In this document: one piece after another, positions 53,113 to 62,982 of the stretch | Numbering within the stretch: the first letter of the stretch is position 1 | Layout of the letters: each line of letters begins with the position of its first letter | Assembly (NCBI RefSeq): GCF_900128505.1 | Contig: NZ_LT669941.1 | Location: forward strand, 3,404,420 to 3,468,419 | DNA from: Parabacteroides timonensis | Lineage (GTDB): Bacteria > Bacteroidota > Bacteroidia > Bacteroidales > Tannerellaceae | DNA length: 64,000 bases | Direction: 5' to 3' | Program-made: the position numbers and the translations under genes | Notes under the pieces: generated by a model | Told to the model about the DNA's origin: nothing | Databases searched by the model: none | The model's input: only the letters and a program-made list of their open reading frames with translations

Positions 53113-55899
53113 CTATAATTTTTCTTTTAAATACTTTCCTGTATACGATTCCGGACACATAGCCACTTCCTCCGGTGTTCCGGCACAAACCAGATAACCT
53201 CCGGCATTACCGCCTTCCGGACCTAAGTCTACCAGATAGTCGGCACATTTGATCACGTCCATGTTATGCTCGATGATCACAACCGTATGTCCTTTATCGA
53301 TCAAGGCATTAAATGCTTTCAATAATGTTTTTATATCGTGGAAGTGCAGTCCGGTGGTCGGTTCGTCGAATACGAACAAGGTCGGTTGCTGCTTTTCCTG
53401 TCCCAGGTAATAAGCCAGTTTCACACGCTGGTTCTCACCGCCGGATAACGTAGAAGACGTTTGTCCCAGTTTGATATAACCCAGACCGACATCCTGCAAC
53501 GGTTTCAGCTTCTTGACAATCTTCTTTTCCTGTGAGCCGGGATACTGTTCGAAGAATTCGATCGCCTGGTTCACCGTCATTTCCAACATATCATAGATGT
53601 TTGCCCCATGATATTCCACATCGAGCACATCCTGTTTGAAACGTTTGCCGTGGCAGGTTTCGCACTCGAGCGTGATATCCGCCATAAACTGCATCTCGAC
53701 AGTGATCCGGCCGTCCCCCTTGCACTCTTCACAGCGTCCTCCTTCTTTATTAAAAGAGAAGTATGCAGATGTATAACCCATTTGCTTGGCCAAAGGTTGT
53801 TCGCCGAACAACTTACGGATCTCGTCGTAAGCCCCGATATAGGTCACGGGATTGGAACGGGAGCTCTTACCGATCGAATTCTGGTCGACAAACTCGATAC
53901 CCTGGATCAGATTCATATCCCCGCTCAATCCGGAGCAATCCACCATCAGGCGGGCGGCTTCATCCAGGTAATGTTTCACCCCTTCAAAAAAGATATCACG
54001 GACAAGCGAACTCTTACCGGAACCGCTGACACCCGTTACCACCGTCATCACATTCAATGGAAACTTCACATCGATCCCTTTCAGGTTATTCTTACGGGCC
54101 CCTTTTACCTCTATATAATTATTCCATAAACGACGGAAAGAAGGAACTTCGATCTTATCCTCACCGGTCAGGTAACGGACAGTATAACTGTTACTACTGG
54201 TCTGCAGGTTGTTTACATCCCCCTGATAGACCACTTCACCACCCAGACGGCCGGCTTTCGGGCCAATATCGATAATATAATCGGCTGCCCGGATAATATC
54301 TTCATCATGTTCAACCACAACGACCGTATTCCCCAGCGACTGCAACAGCCGCAGTACCTTCACAAGCAAATCGGTATCCCGCGAATGCAGACCGATACTC
54401 GGTTCATCCAATATATATAAAGAACCTACCAGGCTGCTACCCAAAGAAGTGGCCAGGTTGATACGCTGGCTTTCACCACCGGAAAGAGAAGCCGACAGAC
54501 GGTCGAGCGACAAATACCCCAGCCCGACATCCAACAGGAACTGCAGGCGGTTCATGATCTCCGTCAGCAGACGCTTGGCTACGGCAGCATCCGTTTCATC
54601 CAGTTGCAGGTTATCGAAGAATGCTTTAGCATCCGTGATAGGCAAAGTCACCAGTTCGGCAATATTCTTCCCGCCTACCTTTACATACAAGGCTTCCGGT
54701 TTCAGACGGGCACCTTTGCAGGACGGACAGGTCGTTTTACCCCGGTAACGGGCCTGCATCACCCGGTACTGTATCTTATATAAGTTTTCTTCTACGAATT
54801 TAAAGAAGTCGTCGATGCCGTGCAGTCCCCTGGCTCCATGCCACAAGAGGTCTTTCTCCTTTTGTGTCAGGTCGTAATACGGACGGTGGATCGGGAAGTT
54901 GTATTTTTCACTCTTGGCGATGAACTCCTTCAACCATTCTCCCATCACTTCACCCTTCCAGCAGACTACCGCCCCCTGATAGACCGACAGACTTTTATCT
55001 GGTACCACCAGATTCTCATCTATCCCGAGCACCTTACCGAATCCTTCGCAGACCGGACAAGCCCCTAACGGATTATTGAAGCTGAACATCATATCCGTCG
55101 GTTCGATAAAGGTAATACCATCCGCTTCGAACTTCTTGGAGTATTCCTTCACGACCGTACCTTCAGCCGCATAGATACGGATGATACAAGTATCGTGTCC
55201 TTCGAAAAAAGCAGTCTCCGCCGAGTCGGCCAAACGGCTTTTCAACGTCTTATCGTCCGAAACGGTCAGACGGTCTACCAACAGTTCGATAGACGGAGAA
55301 GCCAATAACGACTCGTCAGCCATCACTTCCGCCATACGGTAAGCCGTATCGTCGATCGACAAACGGGTATACCCTTCCTTCTGCAGGATCTCCAGTTGTT
55401 CCTTCATATTTCGTCCCTCGGGCAACACCACCGGGGCGAATACGGCAAAACGGGTTCCGTCCGGGTAAGACAATACCTCTTTGACGATATCTTTTACCTG
55501 GTGCTTCTTCACCTCCAACCCGGAAACAGGCGAGATCGTCTTTCCGATACGGGCGTAAAGCAGTCGCAGGTATTCATAAATTTCCGTGGATGTACCCACC
55601 GTCGAACGGGGATTACGGGTATTCACCTTCTGTTCGATCGCGATAGCAGGCGGAATTCCTTTAATATAGTCACACTCCGGTTTGCTCATACGTCCCAGGA
55701 ACTGGCGGGCATAAGCCGAAAGGCTTTCCACATACCGGCGCTGACCTTCGGCGTATAAGGTATCAAAAGCGAGCGAAGACTTTCCACTGCCGGATAATCC
55801 GGTGATGACGACCAATTTGTCGCGTGGGATCTCTACATCAATGTTCTTCAGGTTATTGACACGAGCCCCCTTGATAAATATAGAATTATTTTCAGACAT
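53113..55899 (-). CDS. uvrA: Excinuclease ABC subunit A
   Basis: The 928-residue product has two ABC ATPase modules: Walker [18 protein letters not shown] and [17 protein letters not shown], signatures [12 protein letters not shown] and [12 protein letters not shown], Walker [13 protein letters not shown] and [12 protein letters not shown]. It also has zinc-finger cysteines ([26 protein letters not shown]). It is the damage-sensing subunit of nucleotide excision repair. Complete in length. Confidence 0.98.
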   Translation of the reverse strand: MSENNSIFIKGARVNNLKNIDVEIPRDKLVVITGLSGSGKSSLAFDTLYAEGQRRYVESLSAYARQFLGRMSKPECDYIKGIPPAIAIEQKVNTRNPRSTVGTSTEIYEYLRLLYARIGKTISPVSGLEVKKHQVKDIVKEVLSYPDGTRFAVFAPVVLPEGRNMKEQLEILQKEGYTRLSIDDTAYRMAEVMADESLLASPSIELLVDRLTVSDDKTLKSRLADSAETAFFEGHDTCIIRIYAAEGTVVKEYSKKFEADGITFIEPTDMMFSFNNPLGACPVCEGFGKVLGIDENLVVPDKSLSVYQGAVVCWKGEVMGEWLKEFIAKSEKYNFPIHRPYYDLTQKEKDLLWHGARGLHGIDDFFKFVEENLYKIQYRVMQARYRGKTTCPSCKGARLKPEALYVKVGGKNIAELVTLPITDAKAFFDNLQLDETDAAVAKRLLTEIMNRLQFLLDVGLGYLSLDRLSASLSGGESQRINLATSLGSSLVGSLYILDEPSIGLHSRDTDLLVKVLRLLQSLGNTVVVVEHDEDIIRAADYIIDIGPKAGRLGGEVVYQGDVNNLQTSSNSYTVRYLTGEDKIEVPSFRRLWNNYIEVKGARKNNLKGIDVKFPLNVMTVVTGVSGSGKSSLVRDIFFEGVKHYLDEAARLMVDCSGLSGDMNLIQGIEFVDQNSIGKSSRSNPVTYIGAYDEIRKLFGEQPLAKQMGYTSAYFSFNKEGGRCEECKGDGRITVEMQFMADITLECETCHGKRFKQDVLDVEYHGANIYDMLEMTVNQAIEFFEQYPGSQEKKIVKKLKPLQDVGLGYIKLGQTSSTLSGGENQRVKLAYYLGQEKQQPTLFVFDEPTTGLHFHDIKTLLKAFNALIDKGHTVVIIEHNMDVIKCADYLVDLGPEGGNAGGYLVCAGTPEEVAMCPESYTGKYLKEKL

Positions 55900-55922
55900 A
55901 AATCTTTCCCTAATAAAGGATA

Positions 55923-55930
55923 CAAAAATA
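55923..55930 (-). promoter_or_regulatory. Predicted uvrA promoter, -7 box
   Basis: TATTTTTG on the minus strand, 24 nt before the uvrA start. Confidence 0.6.
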
Positions 55931-55943
55931 GCAAAAAGAAATG

Positions 55944-55951
55944 TATCTTTG
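55944..55951 (+). promoter_or_regulatory. Predicted promoter of the GHL10-family gene, -7 box
   Basis: TATCTTTG on the plus strand, 50 nt before the start and divergent from uvrA. Confidence 0.6.
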
Positions 55952-56000
55952 CCACAAGAATCGATAATGTGTTACAATAATCCCAAACCAACGAAAATTC

Positions 56001-57530
56001 ATGAAGATCCAATATATCCGCCTGTTGCTGGCCATACTCCTATGTGCCGTAACGTCTTGTTCGACAACCAAACAGATATCAACTCAAAAAACAGAAGGAA
56101 AAGATAAACGGGAATTCAGGGGAGCCTGGATACAAACCGCATTTCAGGGGGAATACAAGGATATGACTCCCACCCAACTCCGCAAAGACTTCGTCCGCAA
56201 ACTCAACTATCTGCAGGCTTGCGGTATCAATGCCATCATTTTCCAGGTACGCCCGGAAGCCGACGCTTTTTATAAATCGGATATCGAACCCTGGAGCCGC
56301 TTCTATACAGGCGAACAGGGCGTAGCACCGGCCGGCAACTTCGATGTGATGGCCTTCCTTATTGAAGAGTGCCACAAACGGAACATGGAATTTCATGCCT
56401 GGCTCAACCCTTACCGGGCAAGCACGGCCGGAAATACCCGCTTCGCAGATTCGCATATCTATCACAAACACCCGGAGTGGTTCGTTACCTATAATAAACA
56501 GATCCTGTTCGACCCGGGACTGCCCGACAGCCGCCAGTTCATCTGTAAAGTGGTACGCGATATCGTAAGCCGTTACGACGTAGACGCCATCCATATGGAC
56601 GACTACTTCTATCCCTATCCCGCAGCAGGAATGCCTTTCCCCGACGACGACAGTTTCCGGAAATACGGCCTGAACAAAGGATACACCTCCGCCCAACGGG
56701 GCGACTGGCGCCGTGAGAACGTAAACACGCTGATCCGCGAACTGAAACGGACCATCCTGCTTACCAAACCCTGGGTGCGTTTCGGCATCAGCCCCTTCGG
56801 TATCTACCGGAATAAGAAAAGTACACCCGACGGCTCAGGCAGCAACACCAACGGCCTGCAAAACTACGACGACCTCTACGCCGATGTACTCCACTGGGTG
56901 AAAGAAGGTTGGATCGACTACAACATGCCACAGATATACTGGGAAATCGGCCACCCGGCAGCTGACTATATCACCCTGATCCAATGGTGGAACAAGAATG
57001 CGACACCCGAAGGTACACATCTTTATATAGGTCAGGACGTAGCCCGCACGATGAAAGCCGACCAGCTGACCCGCAAAATGCTTTACGAACGTTCGCTCTC
57101 GAAAGTAAAAGGCAATTGTTTCTGGCCTGCCAACGAGATCCTATGGAACAACAAAGGCGTAGCCGACAGCCTGAAAAGAAACTATCATCGTTACCCGGCC
57201 CTGATCCCGGCTTATAGCCAGATGCATAACCGCGCCCCGAAGGAAGTGAAAAAGCTGAAAGCGGAATGGACAGCCGAGGGTTATAAACTGCACTGGCAAG
57301 CCGAACAAAGCCCTACTAATCCGGAACTTGCTTCTTATTTTGTAGTTTACCGTTTCGAGAATAAAGAACCGGTCGACCTGAGCAACCCGGCCAAAATCGT
57401 AAAAATAACCCGGGAGGCAAGTTATTTAATGCCTTATAACAATGGAAAGCAAAAATATCACTATATTGTGACCGCTGTCGATCGTTTTCACAACGAAAGT
57501 TCAGGCAAGAGTAAAAAGGTTAAGTTATAA
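56001..57530 (+). CDS. GHL10 (DUF187) family glycoside hydrolase-like lipoprotein
   Basis: The 509-residue product has lipobox AVTSC and the GHL10 TIM-barrel pattern: [61 protein letters not shown] (acidic residues at strand 4), [13 protein letters not shown], and [16 protein letters not shown]-terminal fibronectin-like segment (about 430-509) closes it. Members such as YngK are suspected to act on cell-wall or surface glycans; enzymatic proof is limited. The AraC gene starts 14 nt downstream. Confidence 0.88.
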   Translation: MKIQYIRLLLAILLCAVTSCSTTKQISTQKTEGKDKREFRGAWIQTAFQGEYKDMTPTQLRKDFVRKLNYLQACGINAIIFQVRPEADAFYKSDIEPWSRFYTGEQGVAPAGNFDVMAFLIEECHKRNMEFHAWLNPYRASTAGNTRFADSHIYHKHPEWFVTYNKQILFDPGLPDSRQFICKVVRDIVSRYDVDAIHMDDYFYPYPAAGMPFPDDDSFRKYGLNKGYTSAQRGDWRRENVNTLIRELKRTILLTKPWVRFGISPFGIYRNKKSTPDGSGSNTNGLQNYDDLYADVLHWVKEGWIDYNMPQIYWEIGHPAADYITLIQWWNKNATPEGTHLYIGQDVARTMKADQLTRKMLYERSLSKVKGNCFWPANEILWNNKGVADSLKRNYHRYPALIPAYSQMHNRAPKEVKKLKAEWTAEGYKLHWQAEQSPTNPELASYFVVYRFENKEPVDLSNPAKIVKITREASYLMPYNNGKQKYHYIVTAVDRFHNESSGKSKKVKL

Positions 57531-57544
57531 GACTTTAGGGCAAT

Positions 57545-58402
57545 ATGTTCTCACAAGATCTGAGGTATACCAAATTCACGGATTGTGCCTCCTGTCCCGA
57601 ATACAGGAAGCAGATCTTTAAATATCGTTCTTATCCGAAGGGGATGATGATCCCCCAGGAAAAATGCATGCAGAATACACTCTATTTTCTGCTGAAAGGA
57701 ACCGTTGAAGTAAACAGTGAAGAACATCCCCACACTATCATTAGTGACGGCCAGTTCATCCTGCAACCGATCGGCTCGAAAGTGGAGTTCAAAGTCCTCG
57801 AAGCCGTAGAATGTATCCTGTATCTGTTCGAACGTCCGATCAACGTCTGCAACGAGCGTTTCAACAAAGGAGCAAGCATAGCCGAGACTTCCCGCCGAGA
57901 GGCCATCGTGATGGAAATGTGTCCGCCGTTGCGCTATTTCGTGGAAGGAGTAAGAATGTACCTGAACGACGACCTGTTGTGTGCCGGCTTCCTGCAGGCC
58001 AAACGGACAGAGTTGGTCTACCTGCTTAACTGCTACTATACATTAAAAGATCTTGCTGCGTTCTACTCACCGATCTACCGTTACAGCAAAAGCTTCCGTT
58101 ACTTCGTTATGCAAAATTATATGAAGGCAAAGGATGTGGAAGCCTTCGCCCAATTGGGAGGGTACAGCACGCCAACCTTCCGCCGCCTGTTTAAAGAAAC
58201 ATTCGGTGAACCGGCCTACCAGTGGATGCTGAAAAAGAAATGTGAAGACATCCAGAACGACCTAACCACCACCGAAATGTCCATTTCCGAGATCAGTTAT
58301 AAATACGGTTTCGAGTCGCTGTCCAACTTTTCCCACTTCTGCCGGACTAATTTTGGCCAGTCACCCCGTTCAATGCGTACGATAAAAAGAGAAAACCAGT
58401 AA
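57545..58402 (+). CDS. AraC family transcriptional regulator
   Basis: The 285-residue product has an N-terminal cupin-like sensor part with a cysteine pair at CASC, a middle helical region, and a C-terminal AraC domain (about 185-280: DVEAFAQLGGYSTPTFRRLFKETFG, ISEISYKYGFESLSNFSHFCRTNFGQSPRSMR). It lies 123 nt upstream of the DUF5119-fimbrillin genes on the same strand and is a likely regulator of them, by position only. Confidence 0.9.
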   Translation: MFSQDLRYTKFTDCASCPEYRKQIFKYRSYPKGMMIPQEKCMQNTLYFLLKGTVEVNSEEHPHTIISDGQFILQPIGSKVEFKVLEAVECILYLFERPINVCNERFNKGASIAETSRREAIVMEMCPPLRYFVEGVRMYLNDDLLCAGFLQAKRTELVYLLNCYYTLKDLAAFYSPIYRYSKSFRYFVMQNYMKAKDVEAFAQLGGYSTPTFRRLFKETFGEPAYQWMLKKKCEDIQNDLTTTEMSISEISYKYGFESLSNFSHFCRTNFGQSPRSMRTIKRENQ

Positions 58403-58473
58403 AAATCAACGGTTCTTGTACTTTTTACAACTTATTGAATAGAAAAAGCAATATTTTGCCTGTTTTTTCCCGA

Positions 58474-58481
58474 TATATTTG
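58474..58481 (+). promoter_or_regulatory. Predicted promoter of the DUF5119-fimbrillin genes, -7 box
   Basis: TATATTTG fits TAnnTTTG, 44 nt before the DUF5119-like gene, with a T-rich stretch rather than a clear -33 box. Confidence 0.55.
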
Positions 58482-58525
58482 CGTCATCAAAGAACATTAA
58501 TTGATATTCAACGCATATTTAAAGG

Positions 58526-59440
58526 ATGAATACTAAAGAGGTAGGTTGCTCATGTGGAATAGTAGTCTGTATATTTTTGATCATAACATGTTTCATAAAA
58601 TGCAGTTCGAAAGATGAGTCAGAAGAGACATCCTACGGTTTTATTTCGTATTCGTTGAAATGGGAACAGGCCATGAGCGGCTACAAAAATCCCCAGAAAT
58701 TACGTTATTGCTTTTATCCCCAGGAAAAGGGTGCCATGACACAGATCGAAGGTGATGCCGACGGTTTGCATTTCACCCTGCCACCGGATAAATACCGTTT
58801 ACTGATCTTCAACTGCGATGCAGATAACATTCAGTTCCGCAATATGGAGTCATTCGAAACGGCAGAAGCATACATCCCGGAGACCAAAGCATCCGGAAGC
58901 GTAACATCATCGGGACGTACTCCTTTATACGGGATAGCCATCAATGATCTGGAAGTGGAGGCCAACGAAGGCGCACAGAACAAACGTGAGTTTAGTCCGA
59001 CTCCATTGATCCGCGAAGTAACGCTCGACATAAAAATCGACGGTATGGAACATATAAAAGACTGTAAAGGAGCGTTATCAGGCGTACCGTCGGCTTTCAG
59101 CTTAAGCAAGCTAGAGATCGTACCGGATAAAACAACCACGGTTAACTTTGAAGCCACTCCCTCAAAGGAAGGAGTAAAAGCAAACATCATGATACTAGGA
59201 ACCGCCCCCAAACATGGAGAACCCCCTCCCGCACCCCCCAAAAATGAGGTAAAGCTGGATTTCACCCTCACTGACGGCAGTACCTCTTCCACCACCCTCG
59301 ATTTGGGAGAGTCGATAGGCACAACGGAAGGCAACAACGTAAATGTCGACGTATCCGTAACGGTAGAAAAGACCGCTTCCTTCACTGTAAAGATCAACAA
59401 GTGGGAAGTATCTGCCGGCGACAACATGGTCATTGAATAA
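58526..59440 (+). CDS. DUF5119-like fimbrial lipoprotein
   Basis: The 304-residue product has a hydrophobic segment (about 12-26) and Cys27 or a nearby Cys as lipidation site (CFIKCSSKDE). Pattern YGFISYSLKWEQ...LRYCFYPQEKG and PPDKYRLLIFNCDADNIQFRNM fits the DUF5119/Mfa2-like fimbrillin-associated family that precedes fimbrillin genes in Bacteroidales. A proline-rich linker (GEPPPAPPKNEV, about 231-242) joins the two domains. Likely a pilus anchor or assembly subunit on the outer surface. It lies 47 nt before the first fimbrillin. Confidence 0.78.
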   Translation: MNTKEVGCSCGIVVCIFLIITCFIKCSSKDESEETSYGFISYSLKWEQAMSGYKNPQKLRYCFYPQEKGAMTQIEGDADGLHFTLPPDKYRLLIFNCDADNIQFRNMESFETAEAYIPETKASGSVTSSGRTPLYGIAINDLEVEANEGAQNKREFSPTPLIREVTLDIKIDGMEHIKDCKGALSGVPSAFSLSKLEIVPDKTTTVNFEATPSKEGVKANIMILGTAPKHGEPPPAPPKNEVKLDFTLTDGSTSSTTLDLGESIGTTEGNNVNVDVSVTVEKTASFTVKINKWEVSAGDNMVIE

Positions 59441-59487
59441 AACACTAGTAAAACAAATAAAGTGCAAACAATTTAAATTTGATAAGT

Positions 59488-60477
59488 ATGAAAACATTAG
59501 TATTAAGTATGATTTCAATTGCTGCAACTCTTGCAGCAATGACCGCTTGTACAAGCGAGAGTGACCCGATAGATGAAACTCAGAAGGATCAAAAGGTGGA
59601 GATAAAGTTAGGAGCAGGCGTGCTAAATGTTGAAACCAGGGCTGCAGACCCGACCGACAGTAATGATAAGACGAAATTCGCACCTAATACCCAAATTCAA
59701 CTTTTTAGATGGGATATTGAAGGCACAACTCCTGGCACATTAAATTGGAATGAAGCTATTAATAAAACCGCGACTGTTACTGCAAGTGGTGTTACATTAG
59801 ATAAAGATCAACTATATTATGCAAACAATGGAAAGAATGCTTATTTCTTAGGCTTCTATCCCATAATTGATGGCAGTTCCATAACATATAGCGATGGAAA
59901 AGTTACATTTACTGGAATAGACGGAAAAACAGACATATTAAGCGCTCAACTTATAGATGCAGGAAACAAAACGACATCAGCAGCAAGTGCAAATATAGAA
60001 TTCAAACACATGCTTTCACAAATAGTAGTTAAATTAACCGGAAATGACATAGCACAAAGTACTTTTGGCAAAATAACAAGTGTAAAATTAAAAAATATTC
60101 CTAAAAATCTCAGTTTAACATTAGGAGATAAAACGACTGCACCTTCTATAGCTGCAGCAACAGAAGATGGGGCACAAGACCTCGATCTATATTCTGGTGT
60201 TGGCGTTGATCTATCTTCTGGTGGAGAAACTTATTCAGCGATGATTGTTCCCGAATTAGGTTCTGCAGGAAAAAAACTTTCTATTGAAATACAAACAACA
60301 AAATACAATGATGAAAATGGTAATACATTAACAGTCGATATAGACAATATTGAAAATGGAACCAAACCAGGAACCACCAATAATATCAATTTAACATTTA
60401 AGGATAAAATAACTATTACAACTACTATTGTAGACTGGAATCCAACAACTGATATTGATAAGGATATAGAAAATTAA
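59488..60477 (+). CDS. Fimbrillin family protein (FimA/Mfa1-like), first
   Basis: The 329-residue product starts at ATG 59488. Lipobox AAMTAC, then a propeptide ending VETR|AADPTDSND, the usual arginine processing site of FimA-type pilins. Next come PNTQIQLFRWDIEG, ITYSDGKVTF and KHMLSQIVVKLTGND, and the C-terminal strand LTFKDKITITTTIVDWNP. The known mechanism is removal of the first strand by an Arg-specific protease, followed by strand exchange between subunits. Composition is notably AT-rich compared with the neighbouring genes. Confidence 0.85.
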   Translation: MKTLVLSMISIAATLAAMTACTSESDPIDETQKDQKVEIKLGAGVLNVETRAADPTDSNDKTKFAPNTQIQLFRWDIEGTTPGTLNWNEAINKTATVTASGVTLDKDQLYYANNGKNAYFLGFYPIIDGSSITYSDGKVTFTGIDGKTDILSAQLIDAGNKTTSAASANIEFKHMLSQIVVKLTGNDIAQSTFGKITSVKLKNIPKNLSLTLGDKTTAPSIAAATEDGAQDLDLYSGVGVDLSSGGETYSAMIVPELGSAGKKLSIEIQTTKYNDENGNTLTVDIDNIENGTKPGTTNNINLTFKDKITITTTIVDWNPTTDIDKDIEN

Positions 60478-60490
60478 TTGATAATATAAT

Positions 60491-60537
60491 AAGGGACAGA
60501 TTTATTAAAATAAGAAAATACTCTGTCCCTTAATTAT
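60491..60537 (+). terminator. Terminator or attenuator between the two fimbrillin genes
   Basis: AAGGGACAG (60491-60499) pairs with CTGTCCCTT (60523-60531) across an AT-rich loop, followed by AATTATT. The T-tract is weak, so part of the transcript may read into the second fimbrillin. Confidence 0.6.
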
Positions 60538-60565
60538 TCAAGATAAACATATAGTCCTTCATAAA

Positions 60566-61465
60566 ATGAGAATCAAATATATATTGATTGTAATTTCAAT
60601 AATTAATTGTAGCTGTAACAATAATATTACACAAAAATATCAACAAGAAGTTGAAATATATTTTTGTGCTAAAATTAATTATGCATTTGAAAGTAAAGCA
60701 GCGATTGATGCAAATCTATTCCCCGATTATTCTGTTATAGGAATATTTGGCTGGGGACACACAAAAGAACCCCCCACAAACTTTGTTATTCGTAAAGATT
60801 TAAACAATAATCAATATACTAGTTTTATAAATAGTAACGAATTCATTAGTGATACACATGCTCATTACCCTGTCAACCCCGACACCTTACTCAATTTTTA
60901 TGCTTATTACCCTTATACCGAAGCGGCCACAGCCACTCCGTTAAGTATACCTTTCGACTTGAAGAAACAAGACGACATCATGTGGGCTACCCCAGTCTTG
61001 AACAAAGATAAAACAACAGCCGATCAGAAAGTAAATCTCTCTTTCAACCATATCCTCTCCGCCATCACGCTTAAATTCAAAATGGCAGGCGATACCAAAG
61101 AATACATGGTTCTGCAAAGCGTTTCGATGGAAAACTATCCATCGACAGTCCAACTGAATGTACAGACCGGACAACTCAGCGCAAATACAGCCAGTACTCC
61201 CTTTGCCTTCGTAGAAGGTAAAAACCAGGCTATTACCTCGACAGAAGTAACGATCGTTACCGATTATCTTCTTTATCCGGTAGAGAAACCAGTATTCATC
61301 GTCAGAATGAGCGACAAAGATTACCGTATCGAATCAAAAAAAGCCCTTGAAAAAGGGAAGAAACAAACTTACACCTTCACCATCCAGGCATCAGACATAA
61401 CTTTGTCGGGCAGCATTAACCCTTGGGTAGATGGCGGAACTAGCAACGAAACGGTTTACTTCTAA
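60566..61465 (+). CDS. Fimbrillin family protein (FimA/Mfa1-like), second
   Basis: The 299-residue product has lipobox-like NCSC near residue 15-17 (two candidate Cys). The processing site reads FESK|AAIDANLFPD, with Lys where the first fimbrillin has Arg. Then SVIGIFGWGH, the shared LLNFYAYYPYTEA and LSFNHILSAITLKFKM, and the C-terminal DITLSGSINPWVDGG. The first third is very AT-rich and the rest is not, suggesting mosaic origin. It could be a tip or minor subunit. Confidence 0.82.
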   Translation: MRIKYILIVISIINCSCNNNITQKYQQEVEIYFCAKINYAFESKAAIDANLFPDYSVIGIFGWGHTKEPPTNFVIRKDLNNNQYTSFINSNEFISDTHAHYPVNPDTLLNFYAYYPYTEAATATPLSIPFDLKKQDDIMWATPVLNKDKTTADQKVNLSFNHILSAITLKFKMAGDTKEYMVLQSVSMENYPSTVQLNVQTGQLSANTASTPFAFVEGKNQAITSTEVTIVTDYLLYPVEKPVFIVRMSDKDYRIESKKALEKGKKQTYTFTIQASDITLSGSINPWVDGGTSNETVYF

Positions 61466-61600
61466 ACGATTATTTTTATCCATTTAGGATTCACCCAAAG
61501 ATAAAACCATTCAAGACCTGTATAGTACACCGTCATGTTTTACCCGGCTAGAATGCCTCAATCATTGTCAGATTTGAGTCTATTCGTGTCATTGTCTTCA

Positions 61601-61841
61601 ACAAGGCTTTGCCTTGTGTCATAGGCTTTCTTTTGCCGTCTGCTTCAGCTGACGGACTAATAATCAGGAGGCAAAGCCTCTTCCTATGTGGGCTTAAGCC
61701 CCTTTAAAAACAGGGACTACCATTATATGTCTAAAGGGGTTAAAACCCACAGAAGAATCCGGCAAAGCCGGAGCATTTAATCTATCCGTCGGTTAAAAAC
61801 CGACGGCAAAAGAGAGCCTGCGGCATGAGGCTTCGCCTCAT
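61601..61841 (-). repeat. Nested-hairpin intergenic repeat, copy B
   Basis: A 241-bp element collinear with copy A (41509-41747) when read on the minus strand. It has ACAAGGCTTTGCCTTGT at one end, ATGAGGCTTCGCCTCAT at the other, and the same core stems. Loop bases differ from copy A while stems stay paired. Confidence 0.88.
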
Positions 61842-61967
61842 AAAAGACTCAAATATTGCTCCTATTTGAAGCTCACCTTTTTCTATCATTGACATACTAG
61901 CAAATTTGAGCAATATACCCTTCAACCCTTCACCTTTCATACTCGCCCTTTGATTATTGGAGATTAT

Positions 61968-62427
61968 AGGTGAACGGACAAGGTGAACAGTTTGGTTAAA
62001 AGGTGAATGGTTGCCCCTAAACCGTTCACCTTCTTATAAAAGATTTATCCGGTAATTCAAAACTACCTCTTCACACAGTCTCTTTTATTATCAAACCTAC
62101 TAGAAACTAACTCTTTAGTCATGACTTACAACTCCGTGAACCAGCATCGTCAAGCTTTGCGACCAAGGCCGTTAAGCTTTGCGACGTCGCTCATCAAGCT
62201 TAACGACGGTGGTCGTTAAGCAAAAAGATTATGACATCCGGCTTAGTCAGTCCAGACTTTCCACCTAGTGAGTAATTACATACGTGCTAAGGAAGAAGAG
62301 TCCCCAAAAGACAGAGGTGAACAGTTTAGGCCAACCGTTCACCCTTTTACAAAACCATTCACCCCGACCATTCACCAACCACGCCTTAACAATCAATATA
62401 TAAACACAAACAGGTGAATGGTGAACG
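61968..62427. repeat. GGTGAACGG-type heptad repeats forming long hairpins
   Basis: Forward units at 61969, 61982, 62002, 62316, 62412 and 62419; complementary units at about 62032, 62335, 62354 and 62368. Two pairs (61982-62040 and 62316-62343) make the same stem GGTGAACaGTTT with AAACcGTTCACC, each with the same A-C mismatch. Confidence 0.75.
62149..62227. repeat. 22-bp-period array with AAGCTT cores
   Basis: Units of exactly 22 bp start at 62149, 62171, 62193 and 62215 (GTCAAGCTTTGCGAC, GTTAAGCTTTGCGAC, ATCAAGCTTAACGAC, GTTAAGC). The third unit is partly inverted relative to the second, so they can pair. Same period as the array at 36975-37074, but different sequence. Confidence 0.75.
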
Positions 62428-62450
62428 GTTGAATACAGTTTTACTATGTA

Positions 62451-62975
62451 TTATTCAGCCATCTGGATATAAAAATGATCGGTCAGGACATTCGTATAAG
62501 TCTGAACCGGAACATCGTCATAATTATTCAACTCACCTATAAGAATCAGTTCAGCCTCCTCCATCCATGGCTGGAAAGGGATCACTTTCTTATAGTTGAC
62601 TTCCTGCAATAAGGACGGATTACTTTTCAGGACTACATAAGCCCCTCCGTCAGCCACCTGTTTTCCCTCAAATGCGATGGTACGCTCATACATCTTTTGC
62701 TTGTTCGCCCCATTGATGCGGACAGGTGCAAAGCGGAACGAATGATTGCCGTTACGCAATACCGGAGTCAATACCAGCGTCTGATAACGTCCTACCGACA
62801 AACCACTCAGCAATAGATTCATATCCAGTTTCAACTGGCCATTCTCTACTTCAGCCTTGTTTTGCTTGATATTGACGAAACCATTGTAAACAGTAGCTTG
62901 CGTCTGCGACAGCAACCGGACAGGACACACCTGCATGATCAAAAAGAAAAAGAATATGTAGAATGAAGTTTTCAT
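62451..62975 (-). CDS. DUF3868-like fimbria-associated protein, possibly short
   Basis: The 174-residue secreted product has a signal peptide (about 1-24) and the pattern NIKQNKAEVENGQLKLDMNLLLSG, LTPVLRNGNHSFRFAPVRINGANK, typical of the N-terminal part of DUF3868 proteins of Bacteroidales fimbrial loci. I recall many relatives as considerably longer, so a loss of the C-terminal part at the repeat-rich 3' flank is possible but unproven. It follows the DUF3575 gene after 7 nt. Confidence 0.75.
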   Translation of the reverse strand: MKTSFYIFFFFLIMQVCPVRLLSQTQATVYNGFVNIKQNKAEVENGQLKLDMNLLLSGLSVGRYQTLVLTPVLRNGNHSFRFAPVRINGANKQKMYERTIAFEGKQVADGGAYVVLKSNPSLLQEVNYKKVIPFQPWMEEAELILIGELNNYDDVPVQTYTNVLTDHFYIQMAE

Positions 62976-62982
62976 TGTTCGC

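Larger units (their letters stand above)
61466..62450. other. Repeat-rich noncoding region between convergent fimbrial genes
   Basis: No gene is supported in these 985 bases. They hold nested-hairpin copy B (61601-61841), about eleven GGTGAACGG-type heptad units in both orientations (61920-62040 and 62315-62427), and a 22-bp-period array (62149-62227). It separates the plus-strand fimbrillins from the minus-strand DUF3868 and DUF3575 genes. Confidence 0.85.

Noticed and set aside
62149..62227. Possible CRISPR array
   Set aside because: No unique spacers between repeats; tandem units only.
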